Assembly: GCA_024229935.1 (NCBI GenBank)
Contig: JAAERX010000002.1
Coordinates: forward strand, 89,928-153,927
From: Gammaproteobacteria bacterium
Lineage (GTDB): Bacteria > Pseudomonadota > Gammaproteobacteria > Steroidobacterales > GCA-2729495
Reading direction: 5' to 3'
Length of the DNA stretch: 64,000 nt
Shown here: positions 22,301 to 32,215 of the stretch, one piece after another
How the letters are laid out: the number at the start of each line of letters is the position of its first letter
Numbering within the stretch: the stretch's first letter is position 1
Translations under genes and position numbers: made by a program
The notes under the pieces: model-generated
What the model was told of the DNA's origin: nothing
Seen by the model: the letters and a program-made list of their open reading frames with translations, nothing else
Database searches by the model: none

Positions 22301-23477
22301 TTGGCGGCTCGCCTGGGCGCATCATCCTGTATATTTCTACCAACGCTTCTAGCTGTGTAGATGAAGGATCAACCCGCAAGGTATTGGAGATGTAAGGGCC
22401 TTCATCAAGATCATTTACATGCAGCGTACGAATATGCTGCACGCCTGCCGCTAGTAATGCCTGAATTAACTCTTCTGTAAGCTCAGTATTTGCCTCAGCC
22501 AGCGGCTCACCCTCTTCATTAAGCAGGATCTCACCCGTCTCTTCATCCATGATTGTACGCGCGAGAACCTTACCCTCAAGATACCCAGTCGGTACTACTA
22601 TGGTGTCGGCCTTGGATTTCTCCAATTCCTTAACGTGACGGGCAGTAACACGTCGCCCTTCAGCAACAATAGTTTTGCGGCCAATCTTAATATCAAAAGT
22701 CGCATTCTCACCACGTAAACGCTGCGGTACCAACCCCATCTCAATCTTGTCTTCTCCAAGAAAGAAATCATTGGTGTCAAAAAAGATTTCAAGAATCTCT
22801 TCCTTTTCAAGACCAAGAGCGCGCAGGAAAATAGTGACAGGCAGTTTACGACGACGATCGATACGCACAAATACGCTGTCTTTCGCATCAAACTCAAAAT
22901 CAAGCCATGAACCACGGTAGGGAATTACCCTTGCCGAGAACAGCAACTTACCAGATGAGTGTGACTTGCCTTTGTCGTGATCAAAGAACACACCCGGTGA
23001 ACGATGCAGCTGCGAAACGATGACACGCTCGGTACCATTAACTACAAAAGTACCGTTATCTGTCATCAATGGCATTTCACCAAGATAGACTTCCTGGTCA
23101 CGAATCTCCTTAATCGGCTTCGGCTTCTTGCTAGCCGGAGCATCCTTATCATAAATGACCAAACGGACCTGCACTCGCAAGGGCGCAGCAAACGTTAGGC
23201 CACGAACCTGACATTCCTTGACATCAAATACAGGCGTACCGAGTTCATAACTAACGAACTCAAGTGCTGCCGTACCAGAATAGCTGACAATCGGAAACAC
23301 GCTTTTAAATGCAGCGAGTATCCCTCTGTCTTTACGATCAGCTGACGCTGTATCGGTTTGCAGGAATTTGCGGTAGGAATCCAGCTGGATTGACAACAGG
23401 TATGGAGCATCCATGACGCTCATTTGTTTGCCAAAATCCTTACGGATACGCTTTTTCTCAGTAAAGGAATATGCCAT
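19368..23477 (-). CDS. rpoB: DNA-directed RNA polymerase subunit beta
   Basis: 1369 residues (E. coli 1342). The rifampicin-binding region [20 protein letters not shown] and [19 protein letters not shown] has wild-type residues at the common resistance positions. The C-terminal KPGDK-type segment [17 protein letters not shown] and [21 protein letters not shown] are intact. It follows rplL after a 147-base gap in which I saw no clear terminator. Confidence 0.98.
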   Translation of the reverse strand: MAYSFTEKKRIRKDFGKQMSVMDAPYLLSIQLDSYRKFLQTDTASADRKDRGILAAFKSVFPIVSYSGTAALEFVSYELGTPVFDVKECQVRGLTFAAPLRVQVRLVIYDKDAPASKKPKPIKEIRDQEVYLGEMPLMTDNGTFVVNGTERVIVSQLHRSPGVFFDHDKGKSHSSGKLLFSARVIPYRGSWLDFEFDAKDSVFVRIDRRRKLPVTIFLRALGLEKEEILEIFFDTNDFFLGEDKIEMGLVPQRLRGENATFDIKIGRKTIVAEGRRVTARHVKELEKSKADTIVVPTGYLEGKVLARTIMDEETGEILLNEEGEPLAEANTELTEELIQALLAAGVQHIRTLHVNDLDEGPYISNTLRVDPSSTQLEALVEIYRMMRPGEPPTKDAAENLFNNLFFNPERYDLSGVGRMKFNRRVGRDDSEGSGVLDQDDVLAVLQVLMDIRNGKGNVDDIDHLGNRRVRSVGEMAENAFRVGLVRVERAVKERLTLADSEGLMPQEMINAKPVAAAVKEFFGSSQLSQFMDQNNPLSEVTHKRRVSALGPGGLTRERAGFEVRDVHPTHYGRVCPIETPEGPNIGLINSLAVYARTNDYGFLETPYRKVKDGKVTDEIEYLSAIEEGQFVIAQANAETDSKGMLVEDLVSVRYNNEFTLLPKENIKYMDVSPRQTVSVAASLVPFLEHDDANRALMGSNMQRQAVPTLRADTPLVGTGMEARVAIDSGVTVIAKRGGVVDSVDAGRIVVRVNDDETTVAESGVDIYNLTKYTRSNQNTCMNQRPLAHAGDKISRGDVLADGASTSLGELALGQNMLVAFMPWNGYNFEDSILISERLVEEDRFTTIHIEELSCVARDTKLGSEEVSADIPNVGDSALAKLDDAGIAFIGAEVNAGDILVGKVTPKGETQLTPEEKLLRAIFGEKASDVKDTSLRVPPGMDGTVIDVRVFTRDGIEKDARALSIEAAELESVRKDLDDQQRILEKDIFERVERMLIGKQADGGPNKLSKGSKLTKAYLDELEHDQWFAIRLKNDDANASLEKAAKRLKAQREEFDVRFEEKKQKITAGDDLAPGVLKMVKVYLAVKRRIQPGDKMAGRHGNKGVISTIVPVEDMPYAEDGTPVDVVLNPLGVPSRMNVGQVLEVHLGLAAKALGGKIADLVDTGAGTKKVRDFLDQVYNKSGGQEEDIKSLSDAEVDELAGNLRNGVPMATPVFDGASEAEIKGLLKLGGVPESGQMTLIDGRSGETFHRPVTVGYMYMLKLNHLVDDKMHARSTGPYSLVTQQPLGGKAQFGGQRFGEMEVWALEAYGAAHTLQEMLTVKSDDVQGRTKMYKNIVDGTQEIEAGMPESFNVLVKEIRSLGINIDLEQD

Positions 23478-23624
23478 CTATCAGCACCTCGCACGCTTAC
23501 ACGTTGCGTCTGTGTATCTATTTAAGCAATGCAAGAGCGCGCCAACAGCAATCTGCCGCAGCACCTCTTGCGTGTTCATACAATCAAACAAAAACAGTTT
23601 CAATGCTTTAGTTCGCAAACGGTC

Positions 23625-23999
23625 TTACTTCAGCTCAACGGTGCCGCCGGCTTCTTCCAGACCCTTCTTCAGCTCTTCAGCCTCAGCTTTGGAAACCGCT
23701 TCTTTCAGCGTTGAAGGTGTACCTTCAACAGCATCTTTAGCTTCCTTCAGACCCAAACCAGTAACAGCACGGACAGCCTTAATAACTGAAACCTTGTTAT
23801 CACCAAAGCCGGTCAGAACTAAGTCGAACTCATCTTTCTCTTCTTCTGCAGCAGCTTCACCACCCGCAGCTGCAGCAACTGCAACTGGCGCGGCGGCAGA
23901 TACGCCCCAATCTTCTTCAAGCTCATTAATGAGCTCAACCAGCTCCAATACAGGCATTTCGCCCAGAGCTTTCTTGATATCTTCACGTGAAACAGACAT
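23625..23999 (-). CDS. rplL: 50S ribosomal protein L7/L12
   Basis: The multicopy stalk protein that recruits and activates translational GTPases. 124 residues: an N-terminal dimerisation domain ([31 protein letters not shown]), an Ala-rich flexible hinge ([20 protein letters not shown]) and the C-terminal factor-binding domain with [19 protein letters not shown]. Lies 62 bases after rplJ. Confidence 0.98.
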   Translation of the reverse strand: MSVSREDIKKALGEMPVLELVELINELEEDWGVSAAAPVAVAAAAGGEAAAEEEKDEFDLVLTGFGDNKVSVIKAVRAVTGLGLKEAKDAVEGTPSTLKEAVSKAEAEELKKGLEEAGGTVELK

Positions 24000-24061
24000 T
24001 TAACTTCTCCTGAAATACTTTTTTCGTTACCGAATACTTTAAAAATGGACAGTTCATCCGC

Positions 24062-24589
24062 TTATGCGGCTTGTTGCTGATCCCGATAGGCTGCGAGCAG
24101 CCGTACAAATTTGCCTTGAGGCTCGGCAATAGTGCGAACGAACTTGCTTGCTGGCGCCTGTAACAGTCCGAGTAATTGTCCTCGGGCCTGATCCAGTGTC
24201 GGCAATTTCGCGAGTCGGTCCAGATCACTTGCGGGGTACGCTGTGCCACCAATGGCTACTGCCTGGGTGACGAGCTGCTCACAAGTCTTGGCAAAATCCT
24301 TAACGATCCGGGCAGCAGCGCCTGGGTCCTCTTTAGAAAATGCAAGAATGATTGGACCGGTAAGCGAATCAGCAAGACATTCGAACTCGGTGCCGTCAAT
24401 AGCCCGCTTTGCAAGGGTGTTCTTAACGACGCGTACGTAAACGCCTTCATTCCGGGCCTTAGCCCTGAACTCAGTCATTTGCTCAACAGTCATACCACGG
24501 TAATCCGCAGCAATAGCTGACAACGCTCCTGTTGCCACCTCATTCACCTCTGCAACAAGAGCCTTCTTGTCTTCGAGTCTGAGTGCCAT
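24062..24589 (-). CDS. rplJ: 50S ribosomal protein L10
   Basis: L10 anchors the L7/L12 dimers to the ribosome; the L10-L12 complex represses its own mRNA through a leader structure. 175 residues starting [19 protein letters not shown], with [20 protein letters not shown] and [18 protein letters not shown]. Length is slightly above E. coli (165). Confidence 0.97.
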   Translation of the reverse strand: MALRLEDKKALVAEVNEVATGALSAIAADYRGMTVEQMTEFRAKARNEGVYVRVVKNTLAKRAIDGTEFECLADSLTGPIILAFSKEDPGAAARIVKDFAKTCEQLVTQAVAIGGTAYPASDLDRLAKLPTLDQARGQLLGLLQAPASKFVRTIAEPQGKFVRLLAAYRDQQQAA

Positions 24590-24780
24590 CTAATTCTCCT
24601 GGCCTCTATACCACTAAACAGTTGCAACCAAACAGCAGCACAACCACCTGTGATGGGCACCTTCACCAGGAAACCTGATTCGGGTAACGCCACCTGCGCA
24701 GGCCGACCTTACGATCATTAAGCTCCCGATCACCTACTTCGGTTGCACCTACGGTCTCTGATGCTTGGACAAGGCTTTTG
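24590..24780 (-). promoter_or_regulatory. Probable L10 leader of rplJ-rplL
   Basis: The 319-base rplA-rplJ gap is far longer than others in the block. Its rplJ-proximal part contains GCCTGCGCAGGTGGCG, resembling the conserved L10-leader segment where L10-L12 binds. A seven-pair hairpin, GGACAAG with CTTGTCC, lies at 24767-24789, just beyond the interval given here. Placement by homology of position and short sequence only; I did not identify the rplJ promoter with confidence. Confidence 0.5.
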
Positions 24781-24859
24781 GTCTTGTCCATCATTTCAAC
24801 AGCCGGGGTCAACCCCCAACCTATGGAATTCTTACAGCATCTCTACTGCAATCAGGTTT

Positions 24860-24883
24860 AAAAACTTTCGGGGCTTTACCCCG
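24860..24883 (-). terminator. Possible partial terminator after rplA
   Basis: On the minus strand CGGGG-TAAAG-CCCCG (24869-24883) is followed by AAAGTTTTT, about 25 bases past the rplA stop. A short stem and interrupted T-run make it at best a leaky terminator or attenuator between rplKA and rplJL. Confidence 0.4.
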
Positions 24884-24908
24884 CCACCTCTTAAACCCTT
24901 CTAAACTT

Positions 24909-25598
24909 TTAAACTGTTGCCTGATCTACGACCACGCCAGGGCCCATCGTTGAAGAAACAGTCAGCTTTTTCATATAGACACCTTTAGCTGAAGTCGGCT
25001 TTGCCTTCTGCAGGTCTGCCAGTAATGCAGAAAGATTCTCTTTCAGTGCATCCAGCTCAAAATCAGCCTGGCCAATCGAACAATGAATAATTCCCGCTTT
25101 ATCTGTACGGTAAGTAACCTGTCCTGACTTGGCATTTTTAACTGCAGCTTCAACATCCTGCGTTACCGTCCCAACTTTTGGGTTAGGCATAAGACCACGT
25201 GGCCCAAGCACCTTGCCAAGCTGACCTACAATGCGCATTGCGTCAGGCGTGGCAATTACTGTGTCAAAATCCATTTCACCGGCTTTTACTTTCTCAGCAA
25301 GATCCTCAAAGCCAACGATGTCTGCTCCTGCGGCCTTAGCCTTCTCGGCATTCTCACCCTGAGTAAATACAGCAACCCGCACTGTCTTACCTGTACCATT
25401 AGGCAGCACAGTTGAACCACGTACCGCCTGGTCTGATTTCTTTGGATCCACACCAAGGTTAATGGCTATATCAATTGACTCTTTAAACTTTGCTGTTGCC
25501 AGTTCTTTCACCAGCACAAGCGCCTCATCAACAGACTTAACATCAGCATGAGAAGTTTTTTCTGCTATAAGTTTGGCTTTTTTACTCAACTTAGCCAT
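24909..25598 (-). CDS. rplA: 50S ribosomal protein L1
   Basis: L1 forms the mobile stalk beside the E site and represses translation of the rplKA mRNA. 229 residues. The motif [40 protein letters not shown] and [18 protein letters not shown] are diagnostic. It begins one base after the rplK stop, so the two are translationally coupled. Confidence 0.98.
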   Translation of the reverse strand: MAKLSKKAKLIAEKTSHADVKSVDEALVLVKELATAKFKESIDIAINLGVDPKKSDQAVRGSTVLPNGTGKTVRVAVFTQGENAEKAKAAGADIVGFEDLAEKVKAGEMDFDTVIATPDAMRIVGQLGKVLGPRGLMPNPKVGTVTQDVEAAVKNAKSGQVTYRTDKAGIIHCSIGQADFELDALKENLSALLADLQKAKPTSAKGVYMKKLTVSSTMGPGVVVDQATV

Positions 25599-25599
25599 A

Positions 25600-26031
25600 T
25601 CAGACGCCCTCTACTTCAAGACCCATACTACGGGCACTACCAGCAATAATGCGTACAGCGGCATCAAGATCAGCAGCATTTAAGTCCACCATCTTTAACT
25701 CTGCAATTTCCTCAAGCTGAGCTCGGGTAACCTTGCCTACCTTTTCAGTATTGGGGACACCGCTACCTTTCTTAATACCTGCAGCCTTTTTCAACAACAC
25801 AGCTGCCGGTGGCGTCTTGGTAATAAATGTAAAGCTACGGTCGCTGTAAACTGAAATAACTACAGGAGTCGGTAAACCGGGCTCCAGACCCTGCGTCTGC
25901 GCATTAAACGCTTTACAGAAGTCCATAATATTTACACCGTGCTGACCCAGAGCCGGGCCAACCGGCGGACTGGGGTTGGCCTTTCCTGCCGGAATCTGCA
26001 GCTTAATATAAGTCTCTATCTTCTTTGCCAT
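25600..26031 (-). CDS. rplK: 50S ribosomal protein L11
   Basis: L11 with its rRNA site forms the GTPase-associated centre and is needed for RelA activation. 143 residues with [35 protein letters not shown] and the C-domain [14 protein letters not shown]. Length equals E. coli (142). Confidence 0.98.
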   Translation of the reverse strand: MAKKIETYIKLQIPAGKANPSPPVGPALGQHGVNIMDFCKAFNAQTQGLEPGLPTPVVISVYSDRSFTFITKTPPAAVLLKKAAGIKKGSGVPNTEKVGKVTRAQLEEIAELKMVDLNAADLDAAVRIIAGSARSMGLEVEGV

Positions 26032-26119
26032 GCTACACCTCTATGGGTACAAACGTCCGTCATTAACAACGAACTCCCCTGTAACCGTCAGCGCCGTTAT
26101 TAAAACGACACAAAATTAA

Positions 26120-26653
26120 CTAACTCTTTTCTACCTGACCAAAGTCCAGCTCAACCGGCGTTGGTCGACCAAGAATCTGTACTGCAACCCGCAGCTTGCT
26201 CTTGTCGTAATTGACATTCTCAACCACACCACTGAAGTCATTAAACGGACCATCAATAACCCGCACTACTTCACCAGGCTCAAACAACACCTTCGGCCTT
26301 GGCTTATCAACGCCTTCTTCAACCCGATTAAGAATCTGGTTGGCTTCAGCCTCAGTAATTGGCGCAGGCTTATCACTAGAGCCACCAATAAAACCAAGCA
26401 CTTTTGGTACTTCTTTCACCAGATGCCAGGTCTCTTCATCAAGTTCCATCTGCACAAGCACATAACCCGGGAAAAACTTACGCTCACTACGACGTTTCTG
26501 ACCTTCACGCATCTCCACCACTTCTTCAGTGGGCACAAGGACTTCGCCAAATTTATCTTCCAGGCCATGCAACTTGACGCGCTCTTCGAGCGAAGTCTTT
26601 ACCTTATTCTCAAAATTAGAATAGGCGTGAACGACGTACCATTTAAGCGCCAC
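26120..26653 (-). CDS. nusG: Transcription elongation/antitermination factor NusG
   Basis: NusG binds RNA polymerase and links it to Rho or, through S10, to the ribosome. 177 residues: NGN domain ([38 protein letters not shown]) and C-terminal KOW domain ([20 protein letters not shown]). Length matches E. coli (181). Starts three bases after secE. Confidence 0.98.
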   Translation of the reverse strand: MALKWYVVHAYSNFENKVKTSLEERVKLHGLEDKFGEVLVPTEEVVEMREGQKRRSERKFFPGYVLVQMELDEETWHLVKEVPKVLGFIGGSSDKPAPITEAEANQILNRVEEGVDKPRPKVLFEPGEVVRVIDGPFNDFSGVVENVNYDKSKLRVAVQILGRPTPVELDFGQVEKS

Positions 26654-26656
26654 GTA

Positions 26657-27034
26657 TTAGTCCCCGTAACCTGTCAGCAGTCGTGTTATCCACAACAGAA
26701 AAAAGTCTAAACCCCAGAAAAACAAACCCAGAATCAATGCAAATACCAATACCATCAGTGCCGTTTGTACAGTTTCCTGACGTGTCGGCCAGATTACCTT
26801 GCGTATTTCAACGCGTGAACCCTGAATAAACCTCCACAAGGTTCGGCCTCGCTCGCTCTGCATAAAAACAGCAACAGCTAAAGCTACAGCAACCAGCAAC
26901 AACGACACAGATACAAGAAGCGACTGCTCCTCGTAAAAATAGAAGGCTGCAATACCACCCACCAAAATGGCAGCGGTTAGTGCAAGTTTGACTGTATCCA
27001 GGAAACCTGAACTCGTCTCTGCGTTCGTATTCAT
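26657..27034 (-). CDS. secE: Protein translocase subunit SecE
   Basis: SecE clamps SecY in the translocon. 125 residues with three membrane segments (about 14-31, 40-57 and 92-112), the gammaproteobacterial three-helix type, and the conserved cytoplasmic motif EIRKVIWPTRQETVQTALMV just before the third helix. Located between tRNA-Trp and nusG as in Pseudomonas. Confidence 0.97.
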   Translation of the reverse strand: MNTNAETSSGFLDTVKLALTAAILVGGIAAFYFYEEQSLLVSVSLLLVAVALAVAVFMQSERGRTLWRFIQGSRVEIRKVIWPTRQETVQTALMVLVFALILGLFFWGLDFFLLWITRLLTGYGD

Positions 27035-27076
27035 CTATGCCCGAAATCTAATCTGATCAAACCAGCACCAGGGTGT

Positions 27077-27152
27077 TGGCAGGCCAGGAGGGAATCGAAC
27101 CCCCAACCTGCGGTTTTGGAGACCGCCGCTCTGCCAATTGAGCTACTGGCCT
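27077..27152 (-). tRNA. tRNA-Trp (CCA)
   Basis: A 76-base cloverleaf beginning AGGCCAGTAGCTCAATTGG, with anticodon loop CTCCAAA (anticodon CCA), T-arm GGGGGTTCGATTCCC and encoded 3' CCA. Placed between tuf and secE, a common gammaproteobacterial position. Confidence 0.98.
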
Positions 27153-27231
27153 TCCGCCTGCCACCGTCACTACGACGGTTAACCCTGCTCTGGTCATTAC
27201 TCTTTAATCAAGTAACAACCAGCCCCAAATA

Positions 27232-27248
27232 ATGGGGCGCGAATCAAA
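27232..27248 (-). terminator. Putative hairpin terminator after tuf
   Basis: On the minus strand GCCCCA-TTATT-TGGGGC forms six pairs, six bases after the tuf stop. The tail is only moderately T-rich (TGGTTGTTACTTG), so it may be leaky and let transcription continue into tRNA-Trp and secE. Confidence 0.4.
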
Positions 27249-27253
27249 TCCTG

Positions 27254-28444
27254 TTATTCAATAATTTTTGCTACAACACCTGCACCAACAGTTCTGCCAC
27301 CTTCACGGATAGCAAATCGAAGGCCATCTTCCATAGCAATTGGTGCAATAAGCTCTACAACCATCTGGACGTTATCACCCGGCATTACCATCTCTGTGCC
27401 TTCAGGCAACTCACATGCTCCCGTTACATCCGTCGTACGGAAGTAAAACTGTGGGCGGTAACCTTTGAAGAATGGTGTATGACGACCACCCTCTTCTTTG
27501 GTCAAAATGTAGACCTCTGCTTCAAACTTGGTATGCGGTGTAATTGAACCGGGCTTCGCCAGTACCTGACCGCGCTCAACTTCTTCACGTTTGGTACCAC
27601 GTAGCAGTACACCTACGTTGTCACCAGCACGACCCTCATCAAGCAGCTTCCTGAACATCTCTACGCCTGTGCAGGTTGATGTTGCAGTATCTTTGATACC
27701 AACAATTTCAATATCATCACCAACTTTAACAATGCCGCGCTCGATACGACCTGTAACCACGGTGCCACGACCAGAGATTGAGAAGACATCCTCAACAGGC
27801 ATCAGGAATGCGCCGTCTATTGCACGCTCAGGTTCTGGAATCCAGGTATCCAATGCATCAACCAGCTTTTCAATTGCTGGTGCACCAATATCAGATGTAT
27901 CACCTTCAAGTGCTTTCAGTGCTGAACCAACAATCAATGGAGTGTCATCACCAGGGAACTCATAGGTTGACAGAAGATCACGCACTTCCATTTCAACCAG
28001 TTCCAGAAGTTCTTCATCATCAACCATGTCAGCCTTATTCAGGAACACTACGATGTAAGGAACACCCACCTGCCTTGCCAGCAGAATGTGCTCACGCGTC
28101 TGTGGCATTGGGCCATCAGCTGCACTACAAACCAGAATAGCGCCATCCATCTGAGCTGCACCGGTGATCATGTTCTTCACGTAATCAGCATGGCCGGGGC
28201 AGTCAACGTGCGCATAGTGACGCGCGTCACTTTCGTACTCAACGTGAGCTGTAGCAATAGTAATGCCGCGCTCACGTTCTTCAGGAGCGTTATCAATGTC
28301 AGCAAAGGCCTTTGACTCGCCGCCATGCTTATCGCCCATGACTTTGGTCAGCGCCGCTGTTAACGTTGTCTTACCGTGGTCAACGTGACCAATCGTGCCA
28401 ACGTTTACATGGGGTTTATTACGCTCAAATTTTTCCTTAGCCAT
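27254..28444 (-). CDS. tuf: Elongation factor Tu
   Basis: EF-Tu delivers aminoacyl-tRNA to the ribosome. 396 residues with G1 [35 protein letters not shown]4 FLNKADM and the C-terminal barrel. This is the only tuf in the window and occupies the tufB position after the Thr-Tyr-Gly-Thr tRNA genes. Confidence 0.98.
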   Translation of the reverse strand: MAKEKFERNKPHVNVGTIGHVDHGKTTLTAALTKVMGDKHGGESKAFADIDNAPEERERGITIATAHVEYESDARHYAHVDCPGHADYVKNMITGAAQMDGAILVCSAADGPMPQTREHILLARQVGVPYIVVFLNKADMVDDEELLELVEMEVRDLLSTYEFPGDDTPLIVGSALKALEGDTSDIGAPAIEKLVDALDTWIPEPERAIDGAFLMPVEDVFSISGRGTVVTGRIERGIVKVGDDIEIVGIKDTATSTCTGVEMFRKLLDEGRAGDNVGVLLRGTKREEVERGQVLAKPGSITPHTKFEAEVYILTKEEGGRHTPFFKGYRPQFYFRTTDVTGACELPEGTEMVMPGDNVQMVVELIAPIAMEDGLRFAIREGGRTVGAGVVAKIIE

Positions 28445-28544
28445 CGATGGATCCTCTGATCTTTTTTATGTCTGTCTAGTTGTAAAACTTACGAAACTTC
28501 TTTTTTCTAGCCGTTGCCCAGCTTGCCATTCATCCGGCAATATC

Positions 28545-28620
<76 letters not shown>

Positions 28621-28637
28621 TGTATTAACTAAAGCCA

Positions 28638-28711
28638 TGGAGCGGGTGATGGGGATCGAACCCACATCATCAGCTTGGAAGGCTGAGGTTCTACCGTTGA
28701 ACTACACCCGC
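28638..28711 (-). tRNA. tRNA-Gly (TCC)
   Basis: 74 bases starting GCGGGTGTAGTTCAACGG, anticodon loop CTTCCAA (anticodon TCC), T-loop GGTTCGATCCC and encoded CCA. Corresponds to E. coli glyT. Confidence 0.98.
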
Positions 28712-28917
28712 TTTGATGTCGAACTAAAGCCCTTTTCCCACTAGCCTTTTTCCACTGGCCCACGCCAGCTACTGTTTTATTTTTTTACCTACACTTACCA
28801 GCTTATCGCTCAATCGAACGAGTGCAGGAGACCGTACCTCGATCATCTCGACCTAGGCAAAACCTCCTGCTAAATCCAAATTGTTCTGCATCACTTCCAC
28901 CATCTTCTTATAGAATC

Positions 28918-29002
28918 TGGTGGAGGGGGCAGGATTCGAACCTGCGAAGGCTGAGCCAGCAGATTTACAGTCTGCCCCCGTTGACCGCTTGGGTACCCCT
29001 CC
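28918..29002 (-). tRNA. tRNA-Tyr (GTA)
   Basis: 85 bases with a long variable arm (class II), starting GGAGGGGTACCCAAGCGG, anticodon GTA in CTGTAAAT, T-loop GGTTCGAATCC and encoded CCA. Corresponds to E. coli tyrU. Confidence 0.98.
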
Positions 29003-29018
29003 GCGATGCAGGGCGCGC

Positions 29019-29047
29019 ATTTTCCGCTGTGCTTGCCGCTGTGTCAA
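29019..29047 (-). promoter_or_regulatory. Predicted promoter of the tRNA-Tyr-Gly-Thr-tuf unit
   Basis: On the minus strand a consensus TTGACA (29042-29047), 17-base spacer and GAAAAT (29019-29024), followed by GCGCGCCC. Transcription would begin a few bases before the tRNA-Tyr 5' end at 29002. The GC-rich discriminator suggests stringent control. Confidence 0.65.
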
Positions 29048-29600
29048 CAGCCCAGAGCATTTTTTGCATTGCCATAGGGGTTAGTGCCTCCGGCAACAGA
29101 ATAAGGGGCAAACCCGGCCAAAAACAGGAGCCATTTCCGCCTGATTTCTGACTCAGATAAAGTCAGAGGATTTCTTTGATATTGGTGGCTGGGACAATAA
29201 TTCAATATTTTACAGTTACTTAAAAGACTTGACGGCCACAAAAGGCTTGCCCCTCCAGGCAGTGGGAATAAATTTAAGGCACTTTTTATCGTCTGGGTAC
29301 TGCTCGATTAATACCGCACGAGGCGTTTGCGACGTCGATGAAGCTTGAACGCTCCAGCAGACGTGAATTCTGGCTAAATCTTTCCAGACCTTGCCTGTTT
29401 GCCGCCCTTTGGGCGGCCCTGCGCTGGGCCAACCTCCGGCAATCAAAGCCTTTCATGGCCGGGGTGTTTGCCGGCGAAGAATAAAGCGGATCGCAGGGAG
29501 CCATCGCGTCGGTGAAGCTTGAACGCTATCAGGCAGCAGGAATAGATTTTAGATGCCGAGATCTCGCTTGAGCGCGAGATCGGCATTAATTCAACCAAAA
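29048..29600. repeat. tRNA-Tyr/tRNA-Thr spacer with an imperfect direct repeat and strong hairpins
   Basis: In E. coli these tRNA genes are close together; here about 650 bases separate them. Two short modules occur twice in the same order. Module A (CGTCGATGAAGCTTGAACGC plus T) is at 29333-29353 and 29507-29527, with one mismatch. Module B (TTTCCAGACCTTGCCTG) is at 29381-29397 and 29604-29620, also with one mismatch. In the second copy the modules are about 49 bases further apart and enclose a hairpin at 29554-29585 (TGCCGAGATCTCGC with GCGCGAGATCGGCA). A seven-pair hairpin GCCGCCC/GGGCGGC sits at 29402-29418. I see no credible gene; small open frames on the minus strand lack ribosome-binding sites. 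Confidence 0.55.
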
Positions 29601-29639
29601 ATTTTTCCAGTCCTTGCCTGCAGCGAGGACTGGAAAAAT
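29601..29639 (-). terminator. Intrinsic terminator after tRNA-Thr (TGT)
   Basis: A perfect 14-pair inverted repeat, ATTTTTCCAGTCCT (29601-29614) with AGGACTGGAAAAAT (29626-29639), around an 11-base loop. On the minus strand it lies 12 bases past the tRNA CCA end and is followed by a T-rich tract. It should make tRNA-Thr a separate transcription unit. Confidence 0.65.
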
Positions 29640-29651
29640 GGTCTCATTGAA

Positions 29652-29727
29652 TGGTGCCGGCACCAAGATTTGAACTCGGGACCTACTGATTACAAATCAG
29701 TTGCTCTACCAACTGAGCTATACCGGC
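29652..29727 (-). tRNA. tRNA-Thr (TGT)
   Basis: 76 bases starting GCCGGTATAGCTCAGTTGG, anticodon TGT in ATTTGTAAT, T-loop GAGTTCAAATC and encoded CCA. Corresponds to E. coli thrU, but with its own promoter and terminator here. Confidence 0.98.
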
Positions 29728-29750
29728 ATAACAACATCTGCGGGTGGCGA

Positions 29751-29779
29751 ATAATAGAGTCGCGCCCCCATTAGGGCAA
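29751..29779 (-). promoter_or_regulatory. Predicted promoter of tRNA-Thr (TGT)
   Basis: On the minus strand TTGCCC (29774-29779), a 17-base spacer and TATTAT (29751-29756), placed 24 bases ahead of the tRNA 5' end. The -35 lies just beyond the stop codon of the upstream SPOR gene. Confidence 0.6.
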
Positions 29780-29789
29780 GTGCCCCGAT

Positions 29790-30458
29790 CTAGATTCCTG
29801 CCTCTGCACAAGAAATTGTCTCGGTACGAAGAATCTGACCTTCATCTGTACGGAACTCTCCCAGCTGCATAGGTCGGTCTCCAGGTAACCGCACTTCCAA
29901 CCAAAAATCACTGCCCGGCTGAAAACGATCAGCCACAATAGTTTCATAGCCCTGCCTGATTGCTTGTGACATCACCTTGTTTGCGCTCGAACGAAGTCGG
30001 AATACGCCCAGAGATATATGAAAATTATCATCTCCTTGCAATATATAAGCATCCTTCATACCAGCAGCAATCAACACATCCCGAGTGGTTTCCGCCTTAG
30101 CTCTTGAACCCAGGTCAGCAACCTGCACCCAGTGCCCTACCCAAACCTGACCTTCCTTTGTTGTTTGTCGCACTGTGGCCTCACGACCCTCAAGGGAACG
30201 GCGTACAGAATCTGCATCATTTTCACGTGAGAAAGGCCCGATCTTGAGGCACCGATAAGCAGCCTGACCGTCACTTATTACTACTTCGGGCAAAACAACT
30301 TCCACCTCAGGTTCAGCCGCTGTATTAACCAGCATTAAACCAGGATAATCCTGAGCTATATAAGTAGCAGCAACTTTGACATCAGGCACCAGAACCCAGT
30401 GCTGGTATGCATATGCCAGAAAATTCAGCAGCAATAAAACCAGCACCCCATTACGCAT
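29790..30458 (-). CDS. SPOR-domain-like membrane-anchored protein
   Basis: 222 residues with one N-terminal membrane segment (about 4-18, VLVLLLLNFLAYAYQHW) and the rest probably periplasmic. The part around residues 69-150 (CLKIGPFSRENDADSVRRSL ... WVQVADLGSRAKAETTRDVL) has the SPOR-like pattern of short repeats known to bind denuded peptidoglycan. A gene of this kind directly downstream of coaX is common in gammaproteobacteria. Its start codon abuts the coaX stop, so it is co-transcribed with birA-coaX. The exact function is unknown. Confidence 0.75.
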   Translation of the reverse strand: MRNGVLVLLLLNFLAYAYQHWVLVPDVKVAATYIAQDYPGLMLVNTAAEPEVEVVLPEVVISDGQAAYRCLKIGPFSRENDADSVRRSLEGREATVRQTTKEGQVWVGHWVQVADLGSRAKAETTRDVLIAAGMKDAYILQGDDNFHISLGVFRLRSSANKVMSQAIRQGYETIVADRFQPGSDFWLEVRLPGDRPMQLGEFRTDEGQILRTETISCAEAGI

Positions 30459-31226
30459 TTATTCAGCCTCCACGGCCAGATAACGTAACCCCTCAAGTAC
30501 CAGCATCGGCATCAGCTCCACTTCCAAATCAGGCAAAGGCATCAGGTCTTCAGCATCGCCACCTGTCAACACAACCAAGGGCGTAATCCCATCTTGCTCT
30601 GATATCTGTTTTAGCGCCTGAAAAATCACTGAGCGCAGAGCAAATAATGCACCACACTGCACGGCTGAAAAAGTGTCACGCCCAAACCAGTCGTCACCTG
30701 TAATATTGCCCTGACTGTGACTGGCAAACCCTGCTATATCACTGGTATCCCTATTAAGCGACTGTGTCATAAGTGCAAGACCCGGCAGAATAATCCCACC
30801 TTGATGCCGGCCATTAGCTGCCACTGCATCAATCGTTACAGCTGTACCCATATCAACAACACACACGCTCCTTTGAAAGTGCTGCCAGGCCCCCACAATG
30901 ACTGCCCAACGATCAGCACCCAACTGTTCTATAGCGGTATAGCCATTGATTACTTCACCACAACATTTTGTTGTTCGTGCAAGCTGTAAGGTCAGACCAA
31001 ACCGTGACTCAAGCGCCTTAGCTAATGCATGCTCTAACTCTACTCCAGCAACATTAATTGCCCATACTGAATCAATATTATTTGCTGGTTTAAAATCAGC
31101 AATAAATGCAACAGCCTGTTCAGGTGTTAGCCCACGATGCACCAATTCTCCTGGGTATAGCAGTTCACTGCCTGTATCAAAGGCCCATTTAATTCTGGTG
31201 TTACCAATATCAAATAAGAGTTTCAT
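30459..31226 (-). CDS. coaX: Type III pantothenate kinase
   Basis: Phosphorylates pantothenate, the first step of coenzyme A synthesis; the type III enzyme is insensitive to CoA feedback and needs a monovalent cation. 255 residues of the ASKHA fold, with phosphate-binding DIGNTRIKWA (6-15), QLGADRWA (101-108) and DMGTAVTIDA (125-134). Its ATG overlaps the birA stop (ATGA), as in other gammaproteobacterial birA-coaX pairs. Confidence 0.95.
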   Translation of the reverse strand: MKLLFDIGNTRIKWAFDTGSELLYPGELVHRGLTPEQAVAFIADFKPANNIDSVWAINVAGVELEHALAKALESRFGLTLQLARTTKCCGEVINGYTAIEQLGADRWAVIVGAWQHFQRSVCVVDMGTAVTIDAVAANGRHQGGIILPGLALMTQSLNRDTSDIAGFASHSQGNITGDDWFGRDTFSAVQCGALFALRSVIFQALKQISEQDGITPLVVLTGGDAEDLMPLPDLEVELMPMLVLEGLRYLAVEAE

Positions 31227-32215
31227 GGCTCAGCTCTAACACTTACATCCCCAGTAACCAGAAGATGCAACTTCCCATTTGCTTCAAGTCGCAATCGGCC
31301 ATCTTCAGTTATACCCCGGGCAACACCCGATAAAACTGCATCATCCAATTGCACATTAATCCGTTGTCCTGCCAAATAATCAGCCGCACCCCACTCATCA
31401 GCAAGTGATGTAAATCCATCCTTACTAAAATCCGCCAGCACGGCACAAATTTCATTAATTAATAATGCCGCTGTTTGATTACGCCCCGCCACCTCAACAC
31501 CTGCAACATCAGTCATGCATGCAGGTGCAATACCACCACTTGCTACTACCGCCTTTTCAGCCAAATGATTTAAGTGATAATTGACCCCGACTCCAGCAAC
31601 CACATAAAGCGGGCCTCCAGCTTCACCCTGTACATCAATTAATATTCCAGCCAGCTTGCAGCCATTTGCCACAATATCATTAGGCCACTTTAGCTGCGCA
31701 CCTGCAGCCCCCGCCGATCGCAATGCCCGTAAAACACCCACACCCACTGCAAGCCCAAGACAGGATAGGTTTGCAGGACTCATCGAAAATTTCCTGGCCA
31801 CTGACAGACAGATACCATGACCTGCAGGCGCAAACCACTGCCGTCCCCGTCGCCCACGCCCGGAAGACTGATACTCTGCTAAACATACATGAGCAACACC
31901 TGGTGATGGTGATGGCTTTTTGAGTAAATGGTCACTGGTGGACTCAGAAATCCATAAAATTTCTGGTGGTTCACATAACTGTCGAGTGCGGTCATTAAGA
32001 GAATTATTAATCTGGAACTTATCCAGCATTTCCAGTGGCGCAGCTAACCGATAGCCTTTCCCCGCCTGAGCAACCACTTCAATATCAAGTGATGACAGTT
32101 GACGAATATTCTTCCATATAGCAGAACGGGTTACACCCAGACTGGTTGCAAGCTCATTACCTGAATGTAGCTGCCCATCTGCAAGCAAACAAAGTAATTG
32201 CCACTGAACAGACAT
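31223..32215 (-). CDS. birA: Biotin-protein ligase / biotin operon repressor
   Basis: BirA attaches biotin to acetyl-CoA carboxylase carrier protein and, with biotinyl-AMP bound, represses biotin genes. 330 residues. The N-terminal winged helix (about 1-60, ELATSLGVTRSAIWKNIRQL) marks the bifunctional form; the biotinyl-AMP loop GRGRRGRQW is at 119-127 and LKWPNDI follows. It overlaps plsY by one base (TGATG) and coaX by four, so the three genes are coupled. Confidence 0.96.
   Translation of the reverse strand: MSVQWQLLCLLADGQLHSGNELATSLGVTRSAIWKNIRQLSSLDIEVVAQAGKGYRLAAPLEMLDKFQINNSLNDRTRQLCEPPEILWISESTSDHLLKKPSPSPGVAHVCLAEYQSSGRGRRGRQWFAPAGHGICLSVARKFSMSPANLSCLGLAVGVGVLRALRSAGAAGAQLKWPNDIVANGCKLAGILIDVQGEAGGPLYVVAGVGVNYHLNHLAEKAVVASGGIAPACMTDVAGVEVAGRNQTAALLINEICAVLADFSKDGFTSLADEWGAADYLAGQRINVQLDDAVLSGVARGITEDGRLRLEANGKLHLLVTGDVSVRAEP

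Noticed and set aside
29216..29504. Two overlapping minus-strand open frames of 72-76 codons between tRNA-Tyr and tRNA-Thr
   Set aside because: No ribosome-binding site, low-complexity Arg/Ala-rich translation, and the frames run through the repeat modules and hairpins.
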